From: Chroococcidiopsis thermalis PCC 7203
GTDB taxonomy: Bacteria; Cyanobacteriota; Cyanobacteriia; Cyanobacteriales; Chroococcidiopsidaceae
Length of the DNA stretch: 64,000 bases
Assembly: GCF_000317125.1 (NCBI RefSeq)
Contig: NC_019695.1
Location: 5,816,336 to 5,880,335 of the forward strand
Direction of reading: 5' to 3'
Position numbers and translations under genes: made by a program. The notes beneath the pieces are model-generated. The model searched no databases, was not told the origin of the DNA, and saw nothing but the letters and a program-made list of their open reading frames with translations. Position 1 is the first letter of the stretch; the number at the start of each line of letters is the position of its first letter. This document shows, one piece after another, positions 30,755-39,473 of the stretch.

Positions 30755-31381
30755 TCACGCGACTTGTTTAATCCAAATTGCTAATCCACCACCGCGACCG
30801 CGGGCTGCAATATAATCTTCAGTTATTAAGAAAAAGGCAAAAAAGGGCAGTTTAGAAATAGGTTGTTCCTCAAAAGTTCCGGCTCTTTTACCACTATTAA
30901 ACTTTCCCTGATAAACTGTGCGATTAAATAAACACAGTTGCATTTGGGTGAAGTCAAAAGCAAGTAAATTTTTCTTACCTAAGTACCGCGCTGGACCAGT
31001 CAGTTTGAATAGTAACGAACCGAATTGAATTTGATTGCCAATTTCTAGCCGTTCTCTTGAGTGAAAGGAAATCTGTGCTGGCGCAATTTGAGGAATGTAA
31101 AAGCCATTTCCTTGAGCCACACCATTTTGTAATTTGGCGTTACGTGGTGCTGTGAAGTAAAGTCGCCAATCGCCCAAGAGAGATTCGAGGGGGTATACTA
31201 AGCGTTGTTGTTTGGCTGCTCTTTCAGCTTGTAATAAGGCGCTAACAACTACTTTAGCAGTAGGGCGATGGTTGCGAAGCAAACCGCCTTCGGCATCGCG
31301 ATTTCCCGCTCGAGCAGCGATCGCCACTTTTGACAGGATCTCAAGATAATCGGGTACAGTTGTAGAGAGTTCGCCCATCAT
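30755..31381 (-). CDS. Plastid-lipid-associated protein/fibrillin-like protein (tentative)
   Basis: About 209 residues if translation starts at the ATG at 31381; the frame runs to a TTG at 31426. A helical N-terminus is followed by beta-rich sequence containing ESLLGDWRLYFTAPR, LLFKLTGPARYLGKKN and a Gly/Arg-rich end (YIAARGRGGGLAIWIK). The SLxGxWxLxYT-like stretch and the final R-x-G-G-L segment resemble PAP/fibrillins, lipocalin-like proteins of thylakoids and lipid globules. The assignment is from memory of the pattern and moderate in confidence. Otherwise it is a conserved hypothetical protein. Confidence 0.55.
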   Translation of the reverse strand: MMGELSTTVPDYLEILSKVAIAARAGNRDAEGGLLRNHRPTAKVVVSALLQAERAAKQQRLVYPLESLLGDWRLYFTAPRNAKLQNGVAQGNGFYIPQIAPAQISFHSRERLEIGNQIQFGSLLFKLTGPARYLGKKNLLAFDFTQMQLCLFNRTVYQGKFNSGKRAGTFEEQPISKLPFFAFFLITEDYIAARGRGGGLAIWIKQVA

Positions 31382-31449
31382 GTGTTTTAAGCTTAGCTCT
31401 ATTGGCTTGAAGATTACAATATACAATTTGAAAAATTATATCAATATTT

Positions 31450-31965
31450 ATGAAAAATATTAAATGTAGGCGATCGCAAATGAAGATAAAATTTTGCCAA
31501 AAGTCTCAAATATTGAAAACTTGTCTGTTACTGTCATTTCTTGGAATTGCGATCGAGATTTCTAATGGCAGAGTATATGCTAATAACTTGTCTGGCAATT
31601 TAACTGTAGAAATCAATGGTTTTAGAAACCGTGAAGGGCAAGCTTGCGTCAGTCTGTTTGCCAGCAGTCAAGGTTTTCCTAATAATAGAAAAAATGTCGT
31701 ACAGCGTCAGTGTAATAAGATTACTTCTGTTCCCCTGATAGTCAATTTTAGGAATCTCAAAGCTGGAAATTACGCTGTTGCTATTATTCACGATACTAAT
31801 GGAGATGGTACGCTCAACCGCAACGATTTAGGAATGCCAATTGAGGGATATGGATTTTCAAGAAATCCAGAAATTCGTACAGCCGCACCTAAGTTTAATG
31901 ATGCAGCTGTTTTAATTGCTGGTCCAAATACAAGCGTGCAGGTTCAGTTGAAGTATTTGGATTGA
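31450..31965 (+). CDS. DUF2141 domain-containing exported protein
   Basis: A 171-residue protein with an N-terminal signal peptide (LLLSFLGIAIEISNGRVYA, then NN). The mature part shows the DUF2141 pattern: LTVEINGFRNREGQACVSLF and then HDTNGDGTLNRNDLGMPIEGYGFS, which contains a calcium-loop-like acidic motif. The ATG at 31480 is an alternative start that gives a more typical signal sequence. Function is unknown; the protein is presumably periplasmic. It stands alone. Confidence 0.85.
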   Translation: MKNIKCRRSQMKIKFCQKSQILKTCLLLSFLGIAIEISNGRVYANNLSGNLTVEINGFRNREGQACVSLFASSQGFPNNRKNVVQRQCNKITSVPLIVNFRNLKAGNYAVAIIHDTNGDGTLNRNDLGMPIEGYGFSRNPEIRTAAPKFNDAAVLIAGPNTSVQVQLKYLD

Positions 31966-31976
31966 ACTAAATTGAA

Positions 31977-32651
31977 TTATGCGATCGCAGCGACTCGTTC
32001 CAACAATCCCTGAAACAATTTCAAACCATCCGTTCCGCCTAAAATTGGATCGGAAGCACGTTCGGGATGCGGCATCATACCTAAGACGTTACCCTGACGG
32101 TTACAAATTCCCGCAATGTTGTTAACAGAGCCGTTGGGATTGTCGCCGGCATAGCGAAACAGAACTTGATTATTTGCCTCAATTTCCGCTAAAGTCTTTT
32201 TATCAGCATAAAATCGCCCTTCTCCGTGCGCGATGGGAATAGTCACAACTTCCCCGACTGAGTAGGCTTGCGTCCAGGGTGAATCGTTACGCTCTACTTT
32301 TAATTCCACGCGATCGCAAATGAAATGTAAATCGCGATTTCGGACTAAAGCACCAGGTAACAAACCCGCTTCAGTCAAAATCTGAAATCCATTACAAATT
32401 CCCAATACAAATTTACCCTGTTGAGCGTGAGCGATCGCTTGCTGCATTACAGGAGAAAACCTGGCGATCGCACCACAACGCAAATAATCCCCGTAGCTGA
32501 AACCTCCAGGCACGACGACAACATCGAGATCCGTTAAATCGGTGTCTTCATGCCAAACCATGCGCGTCGGCTGCTTGAGGATGTCGCGAGTCACGTAGGC
32601 AACATCGCGATCGCAATTCGAGCCAGGAAAAACTACAATCCCAAACTTCAC
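31977..32651 (-). CDS. purQ: Phosphoribosylformylglycinamidine synthase, glutaminase subunit PurQ
   Basis: PurQ supplies ammonia from glutamine to PurL in step four of purine synthesis. The 224-residue class I glutaminase has nucleophile Cys in VLGICNGFQIL, the catalytic His-X-Glu in MMPHPERAS, and the N-terminal IVVFPGSNCDRD. Its start overlaps the purS stop by 4 bp (ATGA). The purL gene is not in the window. Confidence 0.96.
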   Translation of the reverse strand: MKFGIVVFPGSNCDRDVAYVTRDILKQPTRMVWHEDTDLTDLDVVVVPGGFSYGDYLRCGAIARFSPVMQQAIAHAQQGKFVLGICNGFQILTEAGLLPGALVRNRDLHFICDRVELKVERNDSPWTQAYSVGEVVTIPIAHGEGRFYADKKTLAEIEANNQVLFRYAGDNPNGSVNNIAGICNRQGNVLGMMPHPERASDPILGGTDGLKLFQGLLERVAAIA

Positions 32652-32953
32652 ATCGATGCTCCCATCTCTACAGCAACTTCTTTCAAATCGAAGCGATAAT
32701 TTTCAATTGTCGGATTAGCCAGGAGGCGATCGCACATCCGATTCAGCTGTTCTGTGGCTGTTTTTTCATCTACTGCCGTCAGTTGCAACTCGATATACTT
32801 GCCAATTCTGACATGTTCCACGTTATCGTAACCCATATGACTCAAACCAGACTGGACGGCTGTTCCTGCTGGGTCGAGGACAGAGGGTCGTAGGGTGACA
32901 TATATGCGAGCTAAATACTTTCGTAACACTTGACTTGATTCCCAATCCCACAA
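32648..32953 (-). CDS. purS: Phosphoribosylformylglycinamidine synthase subunit PurS
   Basis: PurS bridges PurQ and PurL. The family core is clear: RKYLARIYVTLRPSVLDPAG, GLSHMGYDNVEHVRIGKYIEL and the C-terminal LANPTIENYRF. The open frame starts at a TTG at 32953 with AGGAG about 12 bases upstream. An in-frame GTG at 32929 would match the usual shorter N-terminus, so the start is uncertain. It is translationally coupled to purQ. Confidence 0.93.
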   Translation of the reverse strand: MWDWESSQVLRKYLARIYVTLRPSVLDPAGTAVQSGLSHMGYDNVEHVRIGKYIELQLTAVDEKTATEQLNRMCDRLLANPTIENYRFDLKEVAVEMGASM

Positions 32954-33072
32954 AGGCTATAATAACTCCTTCTGGAGACAGCTTGACGGAATAAACAGTA
33001 TTCGCTTTGAGCTAGTTTAGAAAGCAAGAGAAGTGCGATCGCCGCTTCAGTCATCAAACTCAGATACTGTCT

Positions 33073-33468
33073 ATGAAAGCCGAGAAAGCTGAACGTACTC
33101 GCAGTCAAGAACGAATCTTGCATTTACTAAAAAACTCCAATAAAGCAATATCTGCCCAAGATATTTACGTAGAACTTCGCAATCGCAATCAAAGCATCGG
33201 TCTAGCTACAGTTTACCGTGCCTTAGAAGCATTGAAACTCGAAGGAGTCGTGCAGGTTAGAACGCTAGCTTCTGGCGAATCCCTCTACAGTTGCGTTCAG
33301 CAAGATAAACATCACCTAACATGCCTGCAATGTGGTAAATCGATTCCGATCCATCAATGTCCCGTCCACGAGTTAGAAAATCAGCTGAATAAATCGCACA
33401 AATTCAAAATTTTCTACCACACCCTAGAGTTTTTCGGCTTGTGCGATCGGTGTCAGGTTAGTTTGTAG
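33073..33468 (+). CDS. zur: Fur-family regulator, probable zinc regulator Zur (FurB)
   Basis: A 131-residue winged-helix metalloregulator. The N-terminal DNA-binding part contains RSQERILHLLKNSN and GLATVYRALEALK. The C-terminal part has two Cys-X2-Cys pairs (CLQCG and CDRC) for structural zinc, and His-rich HHLTC. The stretch IPIHQCPVHELE and FKIFYHTLEFFGLC resemble the cyanobacterial Zur/FurB branch. Zur represses zinc uptake genes when zinc is ample. Its stop codon lies within the GTAGAGACG palindrome. Confidence 0.8.
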   Translation: MKAEKAERTRSQERILHLLKNSNKAISAQDIYVELRNRNQSIGLATVYRALEALKLEGVVQVRTLASGESLYSCVQQDKHHLTCLQCGKSIPIHQCPVHELENQLNKSHKFKIFYHTLEFFGLCDRCQVSL

Positions 33469-33495
33469 AGACGTTACATGTAACGTCTCTACAAA
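33462..33495. repeat. Palindromic repeat, GTAGAGACG family, copy 3
   Basis: The 28-bp core (33465-33492) is perfectly palindromic and the match extends through flanking TTT/AAA to 34 bp. It contains the zur stop codon and lies between convergent zur and the stomatin gene, so it may serve as a terminator. Confidence 0.93.
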
Positions 33496-33498
33496 GTC

Positions 33499-34455
33499 TC
33501 ACTCCCTACTCCCATCCGAGATCATAGAACGCATACCCTCGATCGTCCCAGGAATGCTACGCGGGTCCATGAACATGACTTTGCTGCTGTCGCTGCTGCC
33601 AATTTGCTTGCCCATGTCTAAATAATGTTGAGCAATTAAAAATTGTAAAGCTTCAGCGGCATGAGGTTCTGTTTGCAAAATTTTGGCAATAATTTGCAAT
33701 GCTTCAGAGGTAGCTTGTGCCTGCAAAATTTGTTGTTGGCGTTCGGCTTGCGCCTGCATGATAATCGTCTTCTGTTGCGCCTCGGCTTGCAGAATTGTGG
33801 CTTTTTGTTGAGCTTCAGCTTCGAGTACCTGCGCTTCCGCTTTCCCCTTGGCACTGTTAACTGCCGATTCGCGATCGCCTTCAGAAGTCAAAATTGATGC
33901 CCGTTTGCGGCGTTCTGCTGCCATTTGCAGTTCCATCGACTCTTGCACCGCTTTGGAAGGAATAATATCGCGCAATTCCACTCGCGTCACTTTCACGCCC
34001 CAAGGATCGGTAGCAATATCTAAATCCTGGAGCAAAATTTCGTTGATTTGCGTTCGCGCCGTAAAGGTTTGATCCAACTCCAGTTGTCCCATTTCCGCCC
34101 GAATTTGCGTCAGTACCAAATTCACCATTGCCGATTGGAGATTTTCTACCTTGTACCAGGCTTTTTCCATATCGACAATGCGCCAGTAAACCACAGCATC
34201 GACTTCAATTCCCACGTTGTCACGGGTGATGCATTTTTGCGGTGGAATATCTAAAACTTTTTCCCGAATTGTTTCGCGAAAGACAATGCGATCGAGAACG
34301 GGAACGACAATATTTAGCCCTGGCTGCAGTTTTTTATGATAACTACCAAATCTCTCTACCAAAGCTTCATTGCCTTGATTGATGATTTTGACGGAGCTAG
34401 CTAGGGTAGAACCACCACCTAGCGCTAGTACTATCAGTAAAAATAATTGTTCCAT
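33499..34455 (-). CDS. SPFH/band 7 stomatin-like protein (paraslipin type)
   Basis: A 318-residue protein with an N-terminal hydrophobic anchor (1-20) and a band 7 domain (about 22-180: [20 protein letters not shown], then [17 protein letters not shown]). A long Ala/Glu/Gln coiled coil follows (about 190-255, [18 protein letters not shown]). Such proteins form ring-like scaffolds in membranes and usually pair with NfeD. An NfeD gene lies upstream on the same strand, but a 25-bp tandem repeat array separates them. Confidence 0.92.
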   Translation of the reverse strand: MEQLFLLIVLALGGGSTLASSVKIINQGNEALVERFGSYHKKLQPGLNIVVPVLDRIVFRETIREKVLDIPPQKCITRDNVGIEVDAVVYWRIVDMEKAWYKVENLQSAMVNLVLTQIRAEMGQLELDQTFTARTQINEILLQDLDIATDPWGVKVTRVELRDIIPSKAVQESMELQMAAERRKRASILTSEGDRESAVNSAKGKAEAQVLEAEAQQKATILQAEAQQKTIIMQAQAERQQQILQAQATSEALQIIAKILQTEPHAAEALQFLIAQHYLDMGKQIGSSDSSKVMFMDPRSIPGTIEGMRSMISDGSRE

Positions 34456-34480
34456 AGCAGTGAGTAGTGAGTAGTGAGTA

Positions 34481-34660
34481 GTAGGGGCGCACAGCTGTGC
34501 GCCCGTACAAAAATTTAGATAGCGCGCCCGTACAAAAATTCAGATAGCGCGCCCGTACAAAAATTCAGATAGCGCGCCCGTACAAAAATTCAGATAGCGC
34601 GTCCGTACAAAAATTCAGATAGCGCGCCCGTACAAAAATTCAGATAGCGCGCCCGTACAA
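34481..34660. repeat. Palindrome plus array of 25-bp tandem repeats
   Basis: A 28-bp palindrome (GTAGGGGCGCACAG / CTGTGCGCCCGTAC, 34481-34508) is followed by direct repeats with exact 25-bp period. GCCCGTACAA begins at 34501, 34526, 34551, 34576, 34601 (one C-to-T change), 34626 and 34651. The unit reads GCGCGCCCGTACAAAAATTC plus AGATA. It looks like amplification of the right half of the palindrome. It sits between NfeD and stomatin genes of the same strand. Confidence 0.95.
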
Positions 34661-34672
34661 GCAGTATTGGTC

Positions 34673-35107
34673 TTAATGATGAATCAGGCTTTCTGGCATC
34701 ACGATCAACGTAGTTCCCTCTCGACTGACAACATAGACTTTTTGTTGTGGCAGTATGCTGAGCTTTTCGTCAGCACATTTTGCCCGCCAAGAATTCCCTT
34801 CATATAACACCCGTCCCTCTTTACCCGCAGTAATTTCGGTTAAAGTCTCCGCTACTGTAGCATCTCGAATTTTTGAATGTCGTTGTGGTGCTGGGATTAA
34901 GCGTCGTGACAGCAAGACACAAGCTGTAGACAAAGCAAGCCATACGACGACTTGCAAGCCTAGATGAGGCAAAATTGGCACTGCTATAGCTACGACAACG
35001 GCACTAACTCCCATTGCGAAGCTCACAAAGGCTGTAGGTAGCACGAGTTCGATCGCACAAAGAGCGATACCGATAAGCAACCACAGCCAGACAAGATTGA
35101 TTGACAT
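34673..35107 (-). CDS. NfeD family protein
   Basis: A 144-residue membrane protein with two or three hydrophobic helices (about 5-75) and a C-terminal OB-fold-like NfeD domain (GKEGRVLYEGNSWRAKCADE, then QKVYVVSREGTTLIVMP). It is the short form without the serine-protease region. NfeD proteins partner with stomatins; the stomatin gene follows downstream after a 217-bp gap. Confidence 0.9.
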   Translation of the reverse strand: MSINLVWLWLLIGIALCAIELVLPTAFVSFAMGVSAVVVAIAVPILPHLGLQVVVWLALSTACVLLSRRLIPAPQRHSKIRDATVAETLTEITAGKEGRVLYEGNSWRAKCADEKLSILPQQKVYVVSREGTTLIVMPESLIHH

Positions 35108-35374
35108 TTTTTACATTTTGCGCTGTCTATTTTAATTTTTACTCTTTTCTACCACTGACTGTCACTTAGAAGTCGTAAGTCGTAAGTCAGAATTAACTGG
35201 TCACTGGTTACTGGTTACTGGTCACTGCTCCCTACTCCCTGCTCCCTGATAACTGATAACTGAAACTTAGGGGACGAAATTATGCAAAGATAAAAGATTG
35301 TGACAAGTAAGCACTGATATAGAGGACGAGCAGTGGTGCAAGTCTGTGGAGAGGAAACACTAGGTTCAAAGGTT

Positions 35375-35599
35375 ATGAAAGTTGGCGATCGCGTTCGTGT
35401 TAAAGAATCCGTTATCGTATACCATCACCCAGAACACCGCAACCAACCCTTTGACATTAAAGGTTTGGAAGGAGATGTGCTGGGTATTGTCAATGAGTGG
35501 CATGGCAGACCTGTAAGTGCCAACTTACCTGTTTACGTGCAGTTTAGTAAAAAGTTCAAAGCACATTTACGGGAGAATGAAGTCGAACCTATATCGTAG
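35375..35599 (+). CDS. ftrV: Ferredoxin-thioredoxin reductase variable chain FtrV
   Basis: FtrV is the non-catalytic subunit of the light-driven ferredoxin-thioredoxin reductase. The 74-residue form starting MKVGDRVRVKESVIVYHHPE matches the family. It is an SH3-like barrel and ends HLRENEVEPIS. The frame extends to a GTG at 35333 with a good AGAGGA site about 6 bases upstream, so a 14-residue longer form is possible. The stop codon lies in a strong terminator. The catalytic FtrC gene is not in the window. Confidence 0.9.
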   Translation: MKVGDRVRVKESVIVYHHPEHRNQPFDIKGLEGDVLGIVNEWHGRPVSANLPVYVQFSKKFKAHLRENEVEPIS

Positions 35600-35626
35600 A
35601 AAAGCACCAATTTGGTGCTTTTCTAC
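35596..35626 (+). terminator. Rho-independent terminator of ftrV
   Basis: A perfect 31-bp palindrome: arms GTAGAAAAGCACCAA and complement around one T. The second arm includes TTTT. The ftrV stop codon is inside it. Confidence 0.85.
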
Positions 35627-35762
35627 AAATAATGGCTGCGGCGAAACCAACTTCTGAATGTTGAGTTCGCCCTGCATTTGTGAAAATTTTTGGCAATGTC
35701 TCGATATGACAGTGTTTGCGTCTTAAACGCTCGTGACTCCTCAGCTATTACTCATTCCTCTT

Positions 35763-36287
35763 TCAAAAATCAAAACAGCTATTCTTAAAAGGTTTTGGCT
35801 TTCCTGATAAGGCTGAGTTAGCAGCTTGTTCGGCGGCTTTGGCTAAAGCTGCTGCAACTTGTTCGGCGCGGTGACGAGTCAACGACCAAATCAGCGGAGA
35901 TAGCCAGCCATCTAAAGTAACGGAATAAGAGACGCACGTACCGCAAACGGTAGATTCGACTTTGTAGGTAATATGTTCTTCTACTCCTGGGATAGCAAGC
36001 ACGCGCACGCGCAATAATTCTCTAGGGCATACGCTTTCAACAAAGATCCGAATTGGGAAGGGCCCCATCCGGGTGACGGCTTCAAAGATTAATCCCGGCT
36101 TCGGAACTAAGCCGTAGGGTACGTTAGTTTTGGTCAGTAATGGGTGCCATGAAACGTCTGCTAAGTCAACTACCTTTTGCCATAATTCATCTACCGAAGC
36201 CGAACTAATTTGTCTATAAGTACGTACTAAAGAACACTGAACGCGACGACCCTTGCGCTGAATTAATTTTGATATGTAGCGTCGCAT
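35763..36287 (-). CDS. SRPBCC family protein (polyketide cyclase/START-like)
   Basis: 174 residues from the ATG at 36287, which has GGAGG about 9 bases upstream; the frame runs on to 36353. The fold is suggested by SSASVDELWQKVVDLADVSWHPLLT, a long beta meander and a C-terminal helix (EQVAAALAKAAEQAAN), as in SRPBCC ligand-binding proteins. The ligand is unknown. No membrane segment or signal peptide is seen. Confidence 0.75.
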   Translation of the reverse strand: MRRYISKLIQRKGRRVQCSLVRTYRQISSASVDELWQKVVDLADVSWHPLLTKTNVPYGLVPKPGLIFEAVTRMGPFPIRIFVESVCPRELLRVRVLAIPGVEEHITYKVESTVCGTCVSYSVTLDGWLSPLIWSLTRHRAEQVAAALAKAAEQAANSALSGKPKPFKNSCFDF

Positions 36288-36691
36288 TTTCTTCTTCCTC
36301 CTTTTGCCTGTTGAGCTTAGCAGGCATTCTGACTTCGGCGGCAACCAAGGCAAGTATTGATGATTATTTTGGGCAAACTTTCTCTAGAATACTCAATTAG
36401 AGTTTAGTATTTCACTGAAGATTTTCGCTTCGCTGTATTATGGGGTGTTAATTTGAGGGACAATATGTTCAGTGGTCTATTATCTGTATTGACTCAACGG
36501 ATAATGTTAAGTCATTTGCAATTGATGCGATCGCAGTTTGAAATATGACTCGATTGTGACTGAGTGATGTAAAGCATTTTTAAGTTTTGCCAGTTAAGTA
36601 TTGCTTTCGCTGCTTAAAGCTTTCAGACTTACACAAAATTGTAGATGTTCCTTGCCACAAAATAAAAATTTAACAGAATTTTATTGACAAC
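36288..36691. other. Intergenic region upstream of hemF
   Basis: This 404-bp gap lies between divergent genes and presumably holds both promoters. Only a very short frame is visible: 36465-36548 (27 residues, MFSGLLSVLTQRIM...), with GAGGGA 4 bases before its ATG. I cannot tell whether it is translated. No repeats of the window's families are present. Confidence 0.4.
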
Positions 36692-37723
36692 ATGACGACT
36701 GCTTCTACAGCTCAACCAACTTCCTCCCAACCCCTACCCCCAACTGACGCGAAAGAACGAGTCAGCCAGTGGATGAAACAGCTACAAGATAAGATTTGTC
36801 AAGCTCTCGCATCAGCTGATGGTGCGGGGAAATTTCAGCAAGACGAGTGGGAACGGGAAGAAGGCGGCGGCGGGCGATCGCGTGTCCTGCGCGAAGGTAA
36901 TGTATTAGAACAAGGAGGAGTCAATTTCTCCGAGGTATGGGGTTCTCATTTACCGCCGTCGATTTTAACTCAACGCCCAGAGGCAGCAGGACATAAATTT
37001 TACGCCACGGGTACTTCAATGGTGTTACATCCCCGTAACCCTTACATCCCGACAGTTCACCTGAATTACCGCTATTTTGAGGCTGGTCCCGTTTGGTGGT
37101 TTGGAGGTGGGATAGATTTAACCCCCTATTATCCATTTGCTGAAGATGCAGCTCATTTACATAAAACACTGAAGCAGGCTTGCGATAATCATCATCCAGA
37201 ATACTACCCAGTCTTTAAGCGCTGGTGCGACGAGTATTTCTATTTGAAACACCGTCAAGAGACTCGCGGTGTCGGCGGAATCTTTTTTGACTACCAAGAT
37301 GGTAGGGAGGGACAGTTATATCGCGGACCCCATTCTGATAGTCCGGCGGCTGTTTATAGCAACCAACTAGGTAATCAACCCCCTCGTAATTGGGAAGAAA
37401 TCTTTGCTTTCGTGTGCGACTGCGGCGAGGCGTTTTTACCATCCTATTTACCCATTGTCGATCGCCGTAAGAATATAGAATATGGCGATCGCGAACGCAA
37501 TTTTCAACTCTATCGACGCGGACGTTACGTAGAATTTAACTTAGTCTACGACCGAGGCACGATTTTCGGATTACAGACCAACGGACGCACGGAATCAATT
37601 TTGATGTCTCTCCCTCCCTTGGTACGTTGGGAATACGGTTACACGCCAGAACCCAACACCCCCGAAGCCGAGTTGTACGACACATTCCTCAAACCTCAAG
37701 ATTGGGCGAATTGGAATCCTTAA
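36692..37723 (+). CDS. hemF: Oxygen-dependent coproporphyrinogen III oxidase HemF
   Basis: HemF converts coproporphyrinogen III to protoporphyrinogen IX with O2 on the path to haem and chlorophyll. The 343-residue protein shows family signatures: [47 protein letters not shown] and [16 protein letters not shown]. The N-terminal extension is short. It is the aerobic type, with no radical-SAM cysteines. Confidence 0.97.
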   Translation: MTTASTAQPTSSQPLPPTDAKERVSQWMKQLQDKICQALASADGAGKFQQDEWEREEGGGGRSRVLREGNVLEQGGVNFSEVWGSHLPPSILTQRPEAAGHKFYATGTSMVLHPRNPYIPTVHLNYRYFEAGPVWWFGGGIDLTPYYPFAEDAAHLHKTLKQACDNHHPEYYPVFKRWCDEYFYLKHRQETRGVGGIFFDYQDGREGQLYRGPHSDSPAAVYSNQLGNQPPRNWEEIFAFVCDCGEAFLPSYLPIVDRRKNIEYGDRERNFQLYRRGRYVEFNLVYDRGTIFGLQTNGRTESILMSLPPLVRWEYGYTPEPNTPEAELYDTFLKPQDWANWNP

Positions 37724-37730
37724 GCAAATA

Positions 37731-37770
37731 TGAGTTGTAGAGACATTACATGTAACGTCTCTACAACTCA
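37731..37770. repeat. Palindromic repeat, GTAGAGACG family, copy 4
   Basis: A 40-bp inverted repeat around a 28-bp core (37737-37764) with one mismatch (GACATT on the left versus AACGTC on the right). It lies 7 bp after the hemF stop and before the next gene on the same strand, a likely terminator site. Confidence 0.9.
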
Positions 37771-37792
37771 TCAAACATTTAGCAGAAAGCTT

Positions 37793-38116
37793 ATGTCTGA
37801 GTCATTGCAATACATCACGAACCAAGAGGGCGAACAAGTCGGTGTACTTCTAGATATGGAAACTTACCGTAGACTAGTTTCTCTTCCATCTGATGCAGAA
37901 ATTTTATCAGGATTAAGTCTAGATGAACTACCAGCCTTAGCAGATAGTATGCTAGCTCCTACTGCTCAAACTCAACTAAGTGAATTACTGGCTCGAAATG
38001 CCGAAAATCAGCTTTGTACTGAGGAAATAGCAGTTCTAAATCGTTTGTTAACGCAGGTTGACCAGCTTAACATTCTCAAAACACGAGCTAGATACACTCT
38101 AAATTTACATTCATAG
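37793..38116 (+). CDS. Antitoxin-like small protein of unknown function
   Basis: A 107-residue acidic protein. The N-terminus (MSESLQYITNQEGEQVGVLLDMETYRRL) resembles the DNA-binding part of Phd/RelB-type antitoxins. The C-terminal helix (NRLLTQVDQLNILKTRARYTL) is a stretch I associate with orphan small proteins in cyanobacteria. No toxin gene follows. The frame upstream of 37793 is palindrome DNA, so the ATG at 37793 is preferred. Confidence 0.6.
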   Translation: MSESLQYITNQEGEQVGVLLDMETYRRLVSLPSDAEILSGLSLDELPALADSMLAPTAQTQLSELLARNAENQLCTEEIAVLNRLLTQVDQLNILKTRARYTLNLHS

Positions 38117-38139
38117 TCAGGACAGAAAACTCTAAAAAT

Positions 38140-38718
38140 TTACTTTTTGCGGAAACGATACGCACCCATAATCGCGCCCCACTTAGCCGCACCTGTATTC
38201 ATATCTATGCCTTTGTCGTAACTCAAAAACTCTTCTGGGGCGGCTTCAAAACCAAGATTGACTTGTTGAGTATTACCTTGATAAGTAAAGCAGCACTTTG
38301 CATCTGGTGGGATTGCGGCTTTGAAGTGATAGCTATTGAAACCTAGTTGTTGCCAAGTCACAATTAATAAACAACCAGGTAATAACTCAAAATCGTCGGG
38401 AGTAAATTGTTGCAATCTCTCAGAATTTGCCCCGGCACCGCGCACGGCAGTAAAGTCTTTAGGTATGTAGTACTGTACTTGAATTTTTCCATCCTCACGC
38501 GCCTGCATTCGCATCAATCGCGGACGATAGGGTTTATCTAAATACAAAGCATTGGCTTGTTCGGCAAATAGGGTAATACTGTCTTCTTGAAATAGGGGGA
38601 CGGGTTTTTGCCACAGTCGTAAGTGAACGAACCAAGCAGGATCGGCGATCGCCTGGGCTTTATTCTCAAATTCACCTGCCATATAATCGGCGAGGGCAAT
38701 TAATTCGGTTGGTATCAT
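38140..38718 (-). CDS. cpcT: CpcT/CpeT family phycobiliprotein chromophore lyase
   Basis: This family attaches phycocyanobilin to a conserved Cys of phycobiliprotein beta subunits. The 192-residue product has the CpcT beginning LADYMAGEFENKAQA and later CCFTYQGNTQQVNLGF and FLSYDKGIDMNTGAAKWGAIMG. Whether it is CpcT proper or a CpeT-like paralogue cannot be settled. It follows a GNAT gene on the same strand after a 28-bp gap. Confidence 0.88.
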   Translation of the reverse strand: MIPTELIALADYMAGEFENKAQAIADPAWFVHLRLWQKPVPLFQEDSITLFAEQANALYLDKPYRPRLMRMQAREDGKIQVQYYIPKDFTAVRGAGANSERLQQFTPDDFELLPGCLLIVTWQQLGFNSYHFKAAIPPDAKCCFTYQGNTQQVNLGFEAAPEEFLSYDKGIDMNTGAAKWGAIMGAYRFRKK

Positions 38719-38746
38719 AAGAAATTCAAAAGTTAAAAGTCAAAAG

Positions 38747-39241
38747 TTAAAAATTACCAGATTGTTGAAAGTATTCCTGCTCCAAAATCGACATCACCAC
38801 TTGAGAGACATACTTATCTTGCTGCTTCACGACTTCTCTTAACAATCCTTCCTCGCGAAAACCTACCGATTGATATACGTGTCTGGCGCGGTGGTTATCC
38901 TCAAACACATCTAACCAGAACCGATGAGCTTTGTATTCCTGAAAAACCCAATCTAAAAGCAAACGTAGTGCCTGCTTACCATAGCCTTGTTCTGGCTTTG
39001 CCATAACGATGCGTACCAAGCAAATATTGCCATGAGGTGATGTAAGACCAGATAAAATTGCGTACCCGATCGCATCTTCAATTTCATCATTTTGGAAGAT
39101 GAAATATTGACAATCTTGTAAATTTATGTATTGCTGGTGTTGCTCTCGACTAGAGGAAAAAATAAAGTTTTGAAATTCTGCTCTAGCTTCCTGAGCCAGA
39201 AAAAAATCAATATCTTCAGAACGTGCAGTTCGCGATCGCAT
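38747..39241 (-). CDS. GNAT family N-acetyltransferase
   Basis: A 164-residue acetyltransferase. The coenzyme A loop is KPEQGYGKQALRLLLDWVF, and the C-terminal motif is VFEDNHRARHVYQSVGFREEGLLRE, as in RimJ/RimL-like members. The acceptor is unknown. It is followed by the bilin lyase gene, probably co-transcribed. Confidence 0.88.
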   Translation of the reverse strand: MRSRTARSEDIDFFLAQEARAEFQNFIFSSSREQHQQYINLQDCQYFIFQNDEIEDAIGYAILSGLTSPHGNICLVRIVMAKPEQGYGKQALRLLLDWVFQEYKAHRFWLDVFEDNHRARHVYQSVGFREEGLLREVVKQQDKYVSQVVMSILEQEYFQQSGNF

Positions 39242-39473
39242 TATTCAGTTATCAAGTGACTAGTGGAACCAGTGGCTGGTGTAGAATGCTCCCTCTGCTC
39301 CTAGAACTTCCTTGTCTCTGTTGTCTTCCTTAATCCCCATTGTTTCCATACCTTACATCTTATTTTCCCAGTAACTAAAGATTGTAAATCGTTGAGACCG
39401 ATCGGCTTTGGCTTGGCAAAAGTCACGTTAAAGCGAGACAATAATCTAATAAGTCTTCCCGCTATGTTTAATT

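Noticed and set aside
34481-34660. Possible CRISPR array
   Set aside because: The 25-bp units are contiguous with no unique spacers, and no cas genes are nearby; the Cas4-like gene at 28707 belongs to the Argonaute operon.
36465-36548. 27-codon frame upstream of hemF with GAGGGA before its ATG
   Set aside because: It is too short to judge and has no known match; noted only within the intergenic entry.
37793-38116. Type II toxin-antitoxin module
   Set aside because: Only an antitoxin-like N-terminus is visible; the next gene is a bilin lyase on the other strand and no toxin is present.
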